Below, one piece after another: positions 46,122 to 54,217 of a stretch of 64,000 nt of DNA. The position numbers and the translations under genes are program-made. Source of the DNA: Rhodocyclaceae bacterium (GTDB lineage Bacteria; Pseudomonadota; Gammaproteobacteria; Burkholderiales; Rhodocyclaceae); contig JAUXOM010000099.1 in assembly GCA_030682175.1 (NCBI GenBank), forward strand, positions 1 through 64,000, written 5' to 3'. Each line of letters starts with the position of its first letter. Position 1 is the stretch's first letter. The notes beneath the pieces were generated by a model. It was given only the letters and a program-made list of their open reading frames with translations, ran no database searches and was not told the origin of the DNA.

Positions 46122-49028
46122 ATGACCATGGATCACACCACCGTCGACACCGAGCAAGACTTTCATGATGAATATACGGGGCAACTGGGTCTGCCCCTGC
46201 CACAGGAAATCTCGGGCGAAGTGCTGCTCGAAAAGTACGCCAAGGGCAATGAACGCGATGTGCACGATGTGCGTGCGCGCGTCGCGCGTGCCCTGGCCGC
46301 CGTCGAGACCGAGGACAAGCAGGCCTGGTGGGAACCCCATTTCCTCGATGCCCAGGAAAGCGGCTTCGTTCCGGCCGGCCGCATCAACTCGGCCGCCGGC
46401 ACCGACCTGTGCGCCACCCTGATCAACTGTTTCGTGCAACCCGTGGGCGATTCGATCTCCGAGATCGTCGATGATCGCCCCGGCATCTATACCGCCCTCT
46501 CGCAATCCGCCGAAACCATGCGCCGCGGCGGCGGTGTCGGCTACGACTTTTCCAGCATCCGACCCAGCGGCGCGCATGTCAAAGGCACGCAGTCGCGCGC
46601 CTCCGGCCCGGTCTCCTACATGCGCGTCTTCGACCGCTCCTGCGAAACGGTCGAGTCGGCCGGCAGCCGCCGCGGGGCGCAGATGGGCGTGTTGCGTTGC
46701 GACCATCCGGATATCGAGCGTTTCATCCACGCCAAGGACCAGGGCGACCTGTCGAACTTCAACATCTCGATCGGTGTCACCGACGCCTTCATGGCGGCGG
46801 TTGAAACCGGCGGCGACATTGAACTGGTGCATCGTGCCGAGCCCTGCGCCGACATCAAGAACAAGGGTGCCTACCAGCGCGATGACGGGCTCTGGGTTTA
46901 TCGCAAGATCCCCGCCAGCGAGTTGTGGAACCAGGTCATGCGCTCGACCTACGACCACGCCGAGCCGGGCATCCTGTTCATCGACCGCATGAACAAGGAC
47001 AACAACCTCAACTACTGCGAAACCATCGAGGCCACCAACCCCTGCGCCGAACAGCCTTTGCCCCCCTACGGCTGCTGCTGCCTCGGCTCGATCAACCTGA
47101 CCAAGTTCGTCAATCACGCTTTCGAGGAAACCGCCGACTTCGATTACGCCGCCTTCGGCCGGGTCATCGACATCTCGGTGCGCATGCTCGACAACGTGCT
47201 CGACGCCACCCATTGGCCCTTGCCCCAGCAGCAGGCCGAGGCCGCGGCGAAGCGCCGCATCGGCCTGGGCTTCACCGGCCTCGGCGACGCACTGATCATG
47301 CTCTGCCAGCGTTATGACACAGAAGAAACGCGCGGCACCGCTGCCAAGATCTCCGAGTACATGCGCGATCGCGCCTACCTCGCCTCGGTGGAACTCGCCA
47401 AGGAACGCGGCGCCTTCCCGCTGTTCAACGCCGATCTCTACCTCTCTGGCGGCAACTTCGCCTCGCGCCTGCCGCAGAGCATCAAGGACCAGATCCGCAA
47501 GCACGGCATCCGCAACTCGCACCTGCTGTCGATCGCGCCCACCGGCACGATCTCGCTGGCCTTCGCCGACAACGCCTCGAACGGCATCGAGCCGCCCTTC
47601 TCCTGGACCTACACGCGCAAGAAGCGCATGGCCGACGGCACCTTCAAGGAATACGCCGTGGAAGACTATGCCTGGCGGCTGTACAAGCACCAGGGCGGCG
47701 ATGTCAGCAAGCTGCCGGACTATTTCGTCACTGCCCTGGAAATCTCCGCCCAGGCGCACAAGGACATGGTGGCGGCCGTTGCCCCCTTCATCGACACCGC
47801 CATTTCCAAGACGGTGAATGTGCCCGAGGATTACCCCTACGCGGAATTCGAGGACCTCTACATGTCGGCATGGAAAGCCGGGCTGAAGGGCCTGGCCACC
47901 TACCGGCCGAACAAGGTGCTGGGCAGCGTGCTGTCGACCACCCCGGCCACCCCGGCTGGCCAGACCCAGCCGCAGAAACAACCTCAGGACGTCACCATCG
48001 ACTGCGCCAACCGCCGGCTGTCGATCGGTTCCTTGCCGGCGCCGGTGCTGTCGTCCCTGCGCTGGCCCGGCCGGCCGCGCCTGACCGACGGCAACGCGGC
48101 CTGGACCTACATGATCGAAACGCCGCATGGCGAGTTCGCCCTGTTCGTCGGGCAGATCGAGAACGACAAGCGCCAGTCCGTCCCCTTCGAAGTCTGGGTG
48201 AATGGCACCGAGCAGCCGCGCGGTCTCGGCGCCGTCGCCAAGACCCTGTCGATGGACATGCGCGCCAACGATCCGGCCTGGCTGAAACTGAAACTCGACG
48301 TGCTGGCGGCCACCGTCGGCGAAGAAGCCTTCGAGATGCCGATGCCGCCGCATGGCGAACACAAGCTGATGCCGGGCGCCATCGCGGCGCTGGCACAGGT
48401 GATTCGCTATCGCTGCGAGCAACTCGGCGCGCTCGACTCCGACAACTCCACGCCGGTGCTCGATTGCATGTTCAGCCGCGACGAACCGAAGACCGGCACC
48501 GACGGCACGCTGTCGTGGACGGTGGATATCGTCAACCCCGCTTCGCGCGAGGACTTCGTGCTCGGCCTGAAGGAAATCACCCTGCCCGACGGCGTCACTC
48601 GCCCCTACTCGTGCTGGCTCTCCGGCAACTACCCGCGGGCGCTCGACGGGCTGACCAAACTGCTGTCGCTCGACATGCGCGTAATGGATCCGGCCTGGAT
48701 CGGCATGAAGCTGCGCAAGCTGCTCAACTATTCCGAGCCGCTCGGCGATTTCATGGCCTTTGTGCCGGGTACGCGCCGCCAGCAGAACTGGCCATCGACG
48801 GTCGCCTACATCGCGCGACTCATCATGCACCGCTACGCGATGCTTGGCCTGCTTGACGAGAATGGCTATCCGACGCGCGAAATGGGCATCCTCGAGACCC
48901 CGCGCGAAAAGGGCCAGGTCAAGATCACCCAGGGTTCGCTCTGCACCGAATGCGGCAACATGACGGTCATCAAGAAGGACGGCTGCGATTTTTGCACCGC
49001 CTGCGGGGCGGTCGGCAGTTGCGGCTAG
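46122..49028 (+). CDS. nrdJ: Adenosylcobalamin-dependent ribonucleotide reductase (class II)
   Basis: Reduces ribonucleotides using coenzyme B12, so works with or without oxygen. The 968-residue protein shows [12 protein letters not shown] (first redox Cys), [21 protein letters not shown] (radical Cys and Glu) and [23 protein letters not shown]. Two repeated C-terminal modules ([14 protein letters not shown]... and [13 protein letters not shown]...) and the tail [22 protein letters not shown] follow. The ATG at 46122 is chosen; 46128 is possible and no strong Shine-Dalgarno site is seen. A candidate NrdR box lies upstream. Confidence 0.95.
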   Translation: MTMDHTTVDTEQDFHDEYTGQLGLPLPQEISGEVLLEKYAKGNERDVHDVRARVARALAAVETEDKQAWWEPHFLDAQESGFVPAGRINSAAGTDLCATLINCFVQPVGDSISEIVDDRPGIYTALSQSAETMRRGGGVGYDFSSIRPSGAHVKGTQSRASGPVSYMRVFDRSCETVESAGSRRGAQMGVLRCDHPDIERFIHAKDQGDLSNFNISIGVTDAFMAAVETGGDIELVHRAEPCADIKNKGAYQRDDGLWVYRKIPASELWNQVMRSTYDHAEPGILFIDRMNKDNNLNYCETIEATNPCAEQPLPPYGCCCLGSINLTKFVNHAFEETADFDYAAFGRVIDISVRMLDNVLDATHWPLPQQQAEAAAKRRIGLGFTGLGDALIMLCQRYDTEETRGTAAKISEYMRDRAYLASVELAKERGAFPLFNADLYLSGGNFASRLPQSIKDQIRKHGIRNSHLLSIAPTGTISLAFADNASNGIEPPFSWTYTRKKRMADGTFKEYAVEDYAWRLYKHQGGDVSKLPDYFVTALEISAQAHKDMVAAVAPFIDTAISKTVNVPEDYPYAEFEDLYMSAWKAGLKGLATYRPNKVLGSVLSTTPATPAGQTQPQKQPQDVTIDCANRRLSIGSLPAPVLSSLRWPGRPRLTDGNAAWTYMIETPHGEFALFVGQIENDKRQSVPFEVWVNGTEQPRGLGAVAKTLSMDMRANDPAWLKLKLDVLAATVGEEAFEMPMPPHGEHKLMPGAIAALAQVIRYRCEQLGALDSDNSTPVLDCMFSRDEPKTGTDGTLSWTVDIVNPASREDFVLGLKEITLPDGVTRPYSCWLSGNYPRALDGLTKLLSLDMRVMDPAWIGMKLRKLLNYSEPLGDFMAFVPGTRRQQNWPSTVAYIARLIMHRYAMLGLLDENGYPTREMGILETPREKGQVKITQGSLCTECGNMTVIKKDGCDFCTACGAVGSCG

Positions 49029-49396
49029 GCCAGGCAGTCCCGGCAGGCGCCTCCATTTTTCCGGATTCTGTCTGCCAGGCCTGTGGCGCCTGTTGCGCCA
49101 CCTATCGCATCACCCTGCCTCGTGTCGAACTCGACAATGCACCTGAAGGCTGGGTGCCGGCGGCCCTGACCGAACCCTACACAGCCACTACCGCCTGCAT
49201 GCGCGAATGCACCGATATTCCCGGACGCTGCATCGCCCTCCAGGGAACAATTGGTGTGGCAGTCAGTTGTGCCATCTACCCGCAACGCCCCAGTGCCTGC
49301 AGCGAATTCGCCCCCCTTTCCGCCCTTGGCTGCGGTGATGAAGCCTGCGACGAAGCCCGCCGACGCCACGGCCTACCTTCACTGGGCGGGCTATAA
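49019..49396 (+). CDS. YkgJ-like cysteine cluster protein
   Basis: About 125 residues, with [16 protein letters not shown] near the N-terminus, then [15 protein letters not shown] and [15 protein letters not shown]. This is the Cys spacing of the YkgJ (UPF0153) putative zinc/iron chelating domain. The start is uncertain: the ORF-track ATG at 48950 reads through the nrdJ Cys tail in another frame, and TTG at 49019 overlaps the nrdJ end. Overlap with nrdJ suggests co-transcription. Confidence 0.75.
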   Translation: MRLGQAVPAGASIFPDSVCQACGACCATYRITLPRVELDNAPEGWVPAALTEPYTATTACMRECTDIPGRCIALQGTIGVAVSCAIYPQRPSACSEFAPLSALGCGDEACDEARRRHGLPSLGGL

Positions 49397-49397
49397 T
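49392..49397 (+). promoter_or_regulatory. -10 element upstream of the tRNA-Ser pair
   Basis: A perfect TATAAT 31 bp before the broken tRNA-Ser. No clear -35. Transcription from here would include both the broken and the intact tRNA. Confidence 0.45.
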
Positions 49398-49427
49398 CGC
49401 ACCGCATTGCGCATTCGTGAGCATTGC

Positions 49428-49534
49428 GGAGGTGTGGCAGAGCGGTTGAATGCACCGGTCTTGGCGCCAGTTCCGCGCAAGCGGGGCGCGCCAGCGCAGG
49501 GTGACCTTCTGGTCAGCCGGAGCTAAAACCGGCA
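49428..49534 (+). pseudogene. Interrupted tRNA-Ser copy
   Basis: The first 36 nt, GGAGGTGTGGCAGAGC through GGTCTTG, are identical to the intact tRNA-Ser downstream. The match stops inside the anticodon after TTG. About 61 nt of unrelated GC-rich sequence with small hairpins follow, then AAAACCGGCA resumes the anticodon stem for 10 nt before the sequence diverges. The T-arm and acceptor 3' side are absent, so it cannot be a working tRNA. Confidence 0.85.
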
Positions 49535-49558
49535 ATTGAGTTACGGAGTAAGGTCTGT

Positions 49559-49648
49559 GGAGGTGTGGCAGAGCGGTTGAATGCACCGGTCTTGAAAACC
49601 GGCAACGTCGCAAGGCGTTCGTGAGTTCGAATCTCACCACCTCCGCCA
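49559..49648 (+). tRNA. tRNA-Ser (anticodon TGA)
   Basis: A complete class II tRNA: acceptor GGAGGTG/CACCTCC, anticodon loop CTTGAAA with anticodon TGA, long variable arm ACGTCGCAAGGCGT, T-arm GAGTTCGAATCTC, encoded GCCA. It lies 131 bp downstream of a broken copy of itself. Confidence 0.97.
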
Positions 49649-49657
49649 GGAGCAATC

Positions 49658-49735
49658 ATGGCCCCCCACGCTCGCAACATCGACTCACTGCCCCCCAGAG
49701 GGGCGCATGCCAATTTGGGGCGGCCCTACGGAGAC
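49658..49735 (+). repeat. GC-rich leader element copy E2, upstream of the HicA-like gene
   Basis: Begins ATGGCCCCCCACGCTCGC, continues CACTGCCCCCCAGAGGGG and ends GGGGCGGCCCTACGGAG just before the start codon, which supplies the ribosome binding region. Same family as E1 before fabI. Confidence 0.65.
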
Positions 49736-49741
49736 ACGATC

Positions 49742-50053
49742 ATGAGCCATAAACATCTGCATCTGTTGCGCAGTCTGTTTCAGGAACCCGTCAGCGCCAA
49801 TATCCACTGGCGGGAAATCGAGTCGCTGTTGAATCATCTCGGCGCGACGGTCGAACCGGTGCATGGCGCGCGGTTTCGTGTGCTGCTGAACCACCACGAA
49901 TACTTCCTGCACCATCCGCATCAGGGCAGCGTCTTCAACCGCCAGGACATCAAGCACCTGCGGGAATTCCTCACCCATGCCGGCGTCAGCGTATCGTCCT
50001 ATGAGGCGGAAAGAGCCCGCCCTCCCCCAGCCCCTCCCTCGCGGGAGGGGTGA
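49742..50053 (+). CDS. HicA-like type II toxin family protein, tail encoded by a repeat
   Basis: A 103-residue protein, MSHKHLHLLRSLFQEPVSANIHWREIESLLNHLG, of the chromosomal HicA-like (dsRBD-fold) group. The HicA His is seen in RVLLNHHEYFLHHPH, and DIKHLREFLTHAGV follows. No HicB partner adjoins. The last 14 codons (ERARPPPAPPSREG) and the stop are encoded by repeat B2, so the original C-terminus was replaced. Start 49742 is used; the upstream in-frame ATG lies in repeat E2. Confidence 0.8.
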   Translation: MSHKHLHLLRSLFQEPVSANIHWREIESLLNHLGATVEPVHGARFRVLLNHHEYFLHHPHQGSVFNRQDIKHLREFLTHAGVSVSSYEAERARPPPAPPSREG

Positions 50054-50166
50054 CTGTTGACTCGCTACGCTCGTTTATCACGGGGAGCCCCGTTCGTGAT
50101 TTGGCGCGGATTGCGGCTTTCGCCGCGTGCCGTCTCGCCTTGGGGCGGCCCGGCGGCGAGGCTACT
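50016..50166 (+). repeat. GC-rich dispersed repeat B2
   Basis: Nearly the same as B1 along its length: CCCGCCCTCCCCC, CCCTCCCTCGCGGGAGGGG, TGACTGTTGACTCGCT, GGGGAGCCCCGTTCGTG and CTTGGGGCGGCCCGGCGG. It runs from inside the HicA-like gene into the spacer. Confidence 0.8.
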
Positions 50167-50189
50167 GGGGCGTGGGTCGGTGGTGCCGG

Positions 50190-50300
50190 TTTTCTCCCTC
50201 TCCCCTTGCGGGAGAGGGTGGGGAGAGGGGGAGCCACCCAAGAGCCCTATCTCGCAAAGCGAGAGAGGGCGACCCGGCGGCGAGACTACTGCGGGTGCCT
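50190..50300. repeat. GC-rich hairpin repeat, C family
   Basis: CTCTCCCCTTGCGGGAGAGGG followed by a purine-rich run and CTCGCAAAGCGAGAGAGGG. It is related to the CCCTCTCCCGC/GCGGGAGAGGG hairpin at 54112. The spacer 50054-50320 is entirely repeat sequence; the ORF at 50050-50544 is a by-product. Confidence 0.6.
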
Positions 50301-50320
50301 TAATCTGACACTGAAACCCG

Positions 50321-51031
50321 CTACCGGGCCGTGGTTGTTGAGGTGGACAACGGCGCACGCAAGCGGGCGAAGTCGCGGGGTGCGACATACTGCAGCACTT
50401 CCTTGCCCTTGGCGTCGAGTTGCAGGTCGAGCCCCTTGTCCGGGTAAAGAAAATGTTCCTTGTACTCGCTGCTGCGAATGCGTTCGCCCGGTACGCCAAA
50501 GCGCTGCAGCACCACCTGTTCGTCAAGGTTCGCCGCCGGAATGAAAGCAATCGCGATGATGGGTGCCCGGTCCGCCAGTAGCAAGTCGTCGGCGCCGGGT
50601 TCGACCCGCCGCGCGGCACTCTGCATATAGTCGACCTTGCGCGCCCGGGCGAGTATCTGTTCGCGCTGTGCGAGCGAAGTTTCCAGTGTCATGACCATTT
50701 TGCCTTTCACCGCGCCGGCGTCGATGCTCTCGTAATAGGCCTCGAGCGAACCGGTCTCACCCGGTGCCACGATCAGGGCAACCTGCACGTCCCCGCCCAG
50801 TTGTTGGCGGGCATCTTGCAGCGTACTGCGGCCAAGCGTCAGGCCGAACACGCGCGACCCGCCATCGGGGAGGAGTTCGATTTGCCAGGGCAGCGTTACA
50901 GGGTTTGCGTCCGGGCGCTGGCCCGGGCCGGAGGGCATGAGCATGGGCAGGGCCAGCAACGCCAGCAGCAAGGCAATAAAAAGTGCGATTGATTTCAAGC
51001 CGTCTCCAGACAAACTCGGTGCAAGCTGCAT
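50321..51031 (-). CDS. Membrane-anchored hypothetical protein (236 aa)
   Basis: One N-terminal TM helix (SIALFIALLLALLALPMLM, about residues 14-32), then a periplasmic domain with PWQIELLPDGGSRVFGLTLGRSTLQDARQQLGGDVQVALI and LEAYYESIDAGAVKGKMVMTLE. No family name recognised, but the LxDARxxLG motif after a GLxLG strand is seen in uncharacterised envelope proteins. Its start is 11 bp from that of the divergent DUF58 gene, which suggests a shared control region and related role. Confidence 0.75.
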   Translation of the reverse strand: MQLAPSLSGDGLKSIALFIALLLALLALPMLMPSGPGQRPDANPVTLPWQIELLPDGGSRVFGLTLGRSTLQDARQQLGGDVQVALIVAPGETGSLEAYYESIDAGAVKGKMVMTLETSLAQREQILARARKVDYMQSAARRVEPGADDLLLADRAPIIAIAFIPAANLDEQVVLQRFGVPGERIRSSEYKEHFLYPDKGLDLQLDAKGKEVLQYVAPRDFARLRAPLSTSTTTAR

Positions 51032-51042
51032 ATCATAGAGCC

Positions 51043-52017
51043 ATGCTGTCTGCCCTGCGTCGTAATCTATCCAATCGTTTCGCCACCTGGGCGCTGCGGG
51101 TGCGGCCGCCCGAGGCGGTGCCCGTCATCCTCTCACAGCGGCGCGTCTATGTTTTGCCGAGCCGCGCCGGCCTGTTGTATGGCGTGTCGCTGGTCATCAT
51201 GCTGATCGGTGCGATCAATTACACCCTGAGCCTCGGCTACGGCCTCGTTTTCCTGCTCGCGGGTCTGGGGGTCGCCACGATCCTGCATACCTTCCGCAAC
51301 CTCGCCGGCCTGTCGATCACCGTCGGCGCCGCCCTGCCGGTATTCGCCGGCGACACCGCGCGCTTTCCGCTGATCCTGCACAACCCGGATGCGCGGCCAC
51401 GCCATCTGTTGCGGCTGTTTCTGCCCGGGCAGGCGGTCATGGCGGTGACCGTGCCACCCCTCGGCAGCGCGCGGGTGCTGCTGCCGCATCCCGCGACGCA
51501 ACGCGGCTGGCTCGCCATGCCGCGCGTCACCATTGAAACACTCTGGCCACTGGGTTTGATCCGCGCCTGGAGCTATAGCGCCCCCGCCCTCGTCTGCCTG
51601 GTCTATCCGCAACCGGCGCGCGCCGTCCCGCCAGCGCCGACTTTCAGCGGCATCGAGGGCGGACTGCTGCCCGGCGACAGCGGCGATGAGGACTTTGCCG
51701 GCCTCAAGCGTCATCAGCCCAGCGACCCGCCCCACCACGTCGCCTGGAAAGCCGTGGCGCGCCAGGGACCGCAGGCGCCCTTGCAAACCAAGCAGTTCGC
51801 CGGCACCGCGGCGCAGGCGCTCTGGCTCGACTGGGACATGCTGCCGCCGCGCATGGATGTCGAAACCCGCCTGTCGGTACTGACGCGCTGGGTGCTCGAC
51901 ACCGAAGCCGCCGGCCTGTCCTGGGGCCTGCGTCTGCCAGGAAAGGAAATTCCCCGGGCGCACGGCCCGGATCACACCCATAACTGTCTCAGGGCTCTCG
52001 CTTTGCACGGCAAATAA
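51043..52017 (+). CDS. DUF58 domain protein
   Basis: A 324-residue membrane protein with two N-terminal TM helices (AGLLYGVSLVIMLIGAINYTLSLGYGLVFLLAGLGVATIL, about residues 45-85). The DUF58 motif is FAGLKRHQPSDPPHHVAWKAVAR near residue 225. Such proteins act with MoxR ATPases and TgpA in envelope or metal-enzyme assembly; no MoxR gene is adjacent. A perfect antisense micro-repeat is read AVPPAPTF just before the DUF58 domain. It overlaps the next gene by 1 bp (TAATG). Confidence 0.9.
   Translation: MLSALRRNLSNRFATWALRVRPPEAVPVILSQRRVYVLPSRAGLLYGVSLVIMLIGAINYTLSLGYGLVFLLAGLGVATILHTFRNLAGLSITVGAALPVFAGDTARFPLILHNPDARPRHLLRLFLPGQAVMAVTVPPLGSARVLLPHPATQRGWLAMPRVTIETLWPLGLIRAWSYSAPALVCLVYPQPARAVPPAPTFSGIEGGLLPGDSGDEDFAGLKRHQPSDPPHHVAWKAVARQGPQAPLQTKQFAGTAAQALWLDWDMLPPRMDVETRLSVLTRWVLDTEAAGLSWGLRLPGKEIPRAHGPDHTHNCLRALALHGK
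51621..51644 (-). repeat. 24-bp micro-repeat copy 10 (inside DUF58 gene)
   Basis: A 24/24 match, antisense to the gene, read AVPPAPTF. Confidence 0.85.
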
Positions 52018-53966
52018 TGGCTAAACCACCCATCCACCCGCTCACACCCGCGCAGACCTGGTGGCTGCTGGCGACGGGACTGGCGGCTTATGCGCCGTTG
52101 GTGCCGCAGGTGCCGCTGTGGCTTGCCGCCGTGGCCGGTGCGGCGTTCGCCTGGCGCGCCGCGCTGGCCTGGTGGCGCCAGCCGCTGCCGACGCGCTGGG
52201 TGTTGATTTTTGTCAGCCTTGCCGGCACGGCGGGGGTGCTGTTCGAATACCGCACGCTGTTCGGCCAGCGCGCCGGGGTGGCGCTGCTGCTGATCTTTCT
52301 CGCGCTGAAGCAACTCGAAGCACGCGCGCCACGCGACGGGCTGGCCGTCGTGCTGCTCGCCTACTTCCTGACCCTTACGCAGTTTTTCGAGAACCAGTCG
52401 ATTCCGGTGGCGCTGACCATGATTGGCACTCTGCTCATCGCCACCGCTGCGTTGGGCAGCCTGACCGATGCCCAGGCGCGCGCGGCCAGCCTGCTCCGCC
52501 TTGCCGGGCTGATGCTGATGCAGGCCCTGCCCTTCATGCTGGTCCTGTTCGTCCTGTTCCCGCGCATCTCCGGACCCTTGTGGGGCTTGCCCAGCGATGC
52601 CCACAGCGGCCTGACGGGGCTATCGGACAATATGTCGCCCGGCGCGATCAACAACCTGATCCAGTCCGACGCCATTGCCTTCCGTGCCAAATTCGACGGC
52701 CCGGTGCCACCCAGGCAGGAACTTTACTGGCGCGGCCCGGTTCTGGCGCGCCTGGAGGGGCGCACCTGGCAACCAGGCATTCAGTCGGTCGGCCGGGGTC
52801 TGTTTTATCAGGCAAGCGACACGAGCCCGGACTACGCTTATGCCGTCACGCTGGAACCGCACAACAGACTCTGGCTGTTCGCCCTTGAATTTCCCACCCG
52901 CCTGCCGGCCGACGTGATCGGCACATCAGACTTCCAGCTGCGCGCGAAACGACCGGTCCGCGAGCGCATCCGCTACGAACTGCACTCGCAACCGACCGTG
53001 CTCCAGCCGCCCGAACACCGCCAGGTCCTTGCCGAGGCGCTGGCCCTGCCGGCCACCGACAACCCGCGCACGCTGGCCCTCGGCGCCAGCTGGCGCAGCG
53101 CGGGCGGCAGCGACCGACAGCGACTGCAACGCGCCATCGAATTCATGCGGGCGCAACGCTTCATCTACACCCTGCAGCCGCCCTTGATGAGCCTGCATGT
53201 CGCCGACGAATTCCTGTTCGACCACAAGCGCGGTTTTTGCGAGCATTTCGCCGCGTCTTTCGTCGTGCTGATGCGCGCCGCGGGTGTGCCGGCACGCGTC
53301 GTCACCGGTTACCAGGGCGGTGAACGCAATCCCGTCGATGACACCTGGGTGATCCGCCAGTCCGACGCCCACGCCTGGGCCGAGGTCTGGCTTGAGCAGC
53401 AGGGCTGGCTGCGTGTCGATCCCACCGCCGTCAGCGCGCCGGCGCGCATCGAGCAGAATCTCGCCGCTGCCGTGCCGGCTGGCGAGACGCTGCCCTGGCT
53501 GGCGGGCAGCGGCCTCGACTGGCTGCGCGCAGCGCGCTTTCGCTGGTGGGCGATCGGCAATGCCTGGAACCAGTGGGTGCTCGGCTACAACACTGAACGG
53601 CAACGCGACTTTCTCAGAAAGCTGGGCATGACGGTGCCGGACTGGCGCAGCATGACGGCAACGCTCGCCGTGCTTTGCGGTCTCATGCTGCTGGCACTGG
53701 CCGGCTGGATGCTCCACCGCCGGCCGCGCCTCGACCCGGCGCAACGGCAATGGCGCAAGCTGTCGAGCCGGCTGGCACGCCGCGGACTCGCCCGGCACGG
53801 CTGGGAAGGTCCGCAGGATTATGCCCGGCGGGTTGCTGCTGCATTACCTGAAGCCGCAACAGACATGCAAGCGATTACTGCACTGTATGCCACGTTGCGT
53901 TACGATGTCCCCTCCCCCCTGACCTTAAATGAATTGCGCCGCCGCGTGGCGGCCTTCAAGCCATGA
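52017..53966 (+). CDS. TgpA-like membrane transglutaminase (DUF3488/DUF4129)
   Basis: A 649-residue protein. It has several N-terminal TM helices (residues about 15-185, DUF3488), a periplasmic transglutaminase-like domain with the triad Cys in KRGFCEHFAASF, His in SDAHAWAEVW and Asp in LRVDPT, one more TM helix (TLAVLCGLMLLALAGWML) and a short cytosolic DUF4129-type tail. It resembles Pseudomonas TgpA. The start overlaps the DUF58 stop, and the stop overlaps an ATG that opens into the repeat region before mltB. Confidence 0.92.
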   Translation: MAKPPIHPLTPAQTWWLLATGLAAYAPLVPQVPLWLAAVAGAAFAWRAALAWWRQPLPTRWVLIFVSLAGTAGVLFEYRTLFGQRAGVALLLIFLALKQLEARAPRDGLAVVLLAYFLTLTQFFENQSIPVALTMIGTLLIATAALGSLTDAQARAASLLRLAGLMLMQALPFMLVLFVLFPRISGPLWGLPSDAHSGLTGLSDNMSPGAINNLIQSDAIAFRAKFDGPVPPRQELYWRGPVLARLEGRTWQPGIQSVGRGLFYQASDTSPDYAYAVTLEPHNRLWLFALEFPTRLPADVIGTSDFQLRAKRPVRERIRYELHSQPTVLQPPEHRQVLAEALALPATDNPRTLALGASWRSAGGSDRQRLQRAIEFMRAQRFIYTLQPPLMSLHVADEFLFDHKRGFCEHFAASFVVLMRAAGVPARVVTGYQGGERNPVDDTWVIRQSDAHAWAEVWLEQQGWLRVDPTAVSAPARIEQNLAAAVPAGETLPWLAGSGLDWLRAARFRWWAIGNAWNQWVLGYNTERQRDFLRKLGMTVPDWRSMTATLAVLCGLMLLALAGWMLHRRPRLDPAQRQWRKLSSRLARRGLARHGWEGPQDYARRVAAALPEAATDMQAITALYATLRYDVPSPLTLNELRRRVAAFKP

Positions 53967-53971
53967 ATACG

Positions 53972-54195
53972 CCCGCCCCCCTTTGCCCCCCTCGCGGGGG
54001 ATTCTTGTTTGCTCACTGCGTTCGTCTATTACGGGGTGCTCCCGTTGTTGCGGTGGTACGGCTTGCGGCTTCGCCGCGTGCCGTGTTTGCTTGGCAGCCC
54101 TCTCCCTCAATCCCTCTCCCGCAAGCGGGAGAGGGAAGCTATCTGCCTCCTCTCTCCCTCTGGGAGAGAGGTCGGGAGAGAGGGATTGGCCCGGC
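53972..54195 (+). repeat. GC-rich repeats B3 and C before mltB
   Basis: The first 125 bp are a divergent B-family copy (CCCGCCCCCC, CTCGCGGGGG, TTTGCTCACTGCGTTCGTCT, CTTCGCCGCGTGCCG). These are followed by a perfect hairpin CCCTCTCCCGC-AA-GCGGGAGAGGG (54112-54135) and CTCTCCCTCTGGGAGAGAG. An open frame runs through all of it into mltB. Confidence 0.7.
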
Positions 54196-54217
54196 GCAAA
54201 CACTGTTGTATTTCACA

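Noticed and set aside
46101-48830. 909-residue antisense ORF opposite nrdJ
   Set aside because: A GC-rich shadow frame with high Arg/Gly/His content and no family features; nrdJ is certain.
49464-49524. Group I intron in the interrupted tRNA-Ser
   Set aside because: About 61 nt is far too short for a group I core and the 3' half of the tRNA is not preserved.
50050-50544. 164-residue ORF after the HicA-like gene
   Set aside because: It consists of B2 and C repeat sequence plus antisense of the 236-residue gene.
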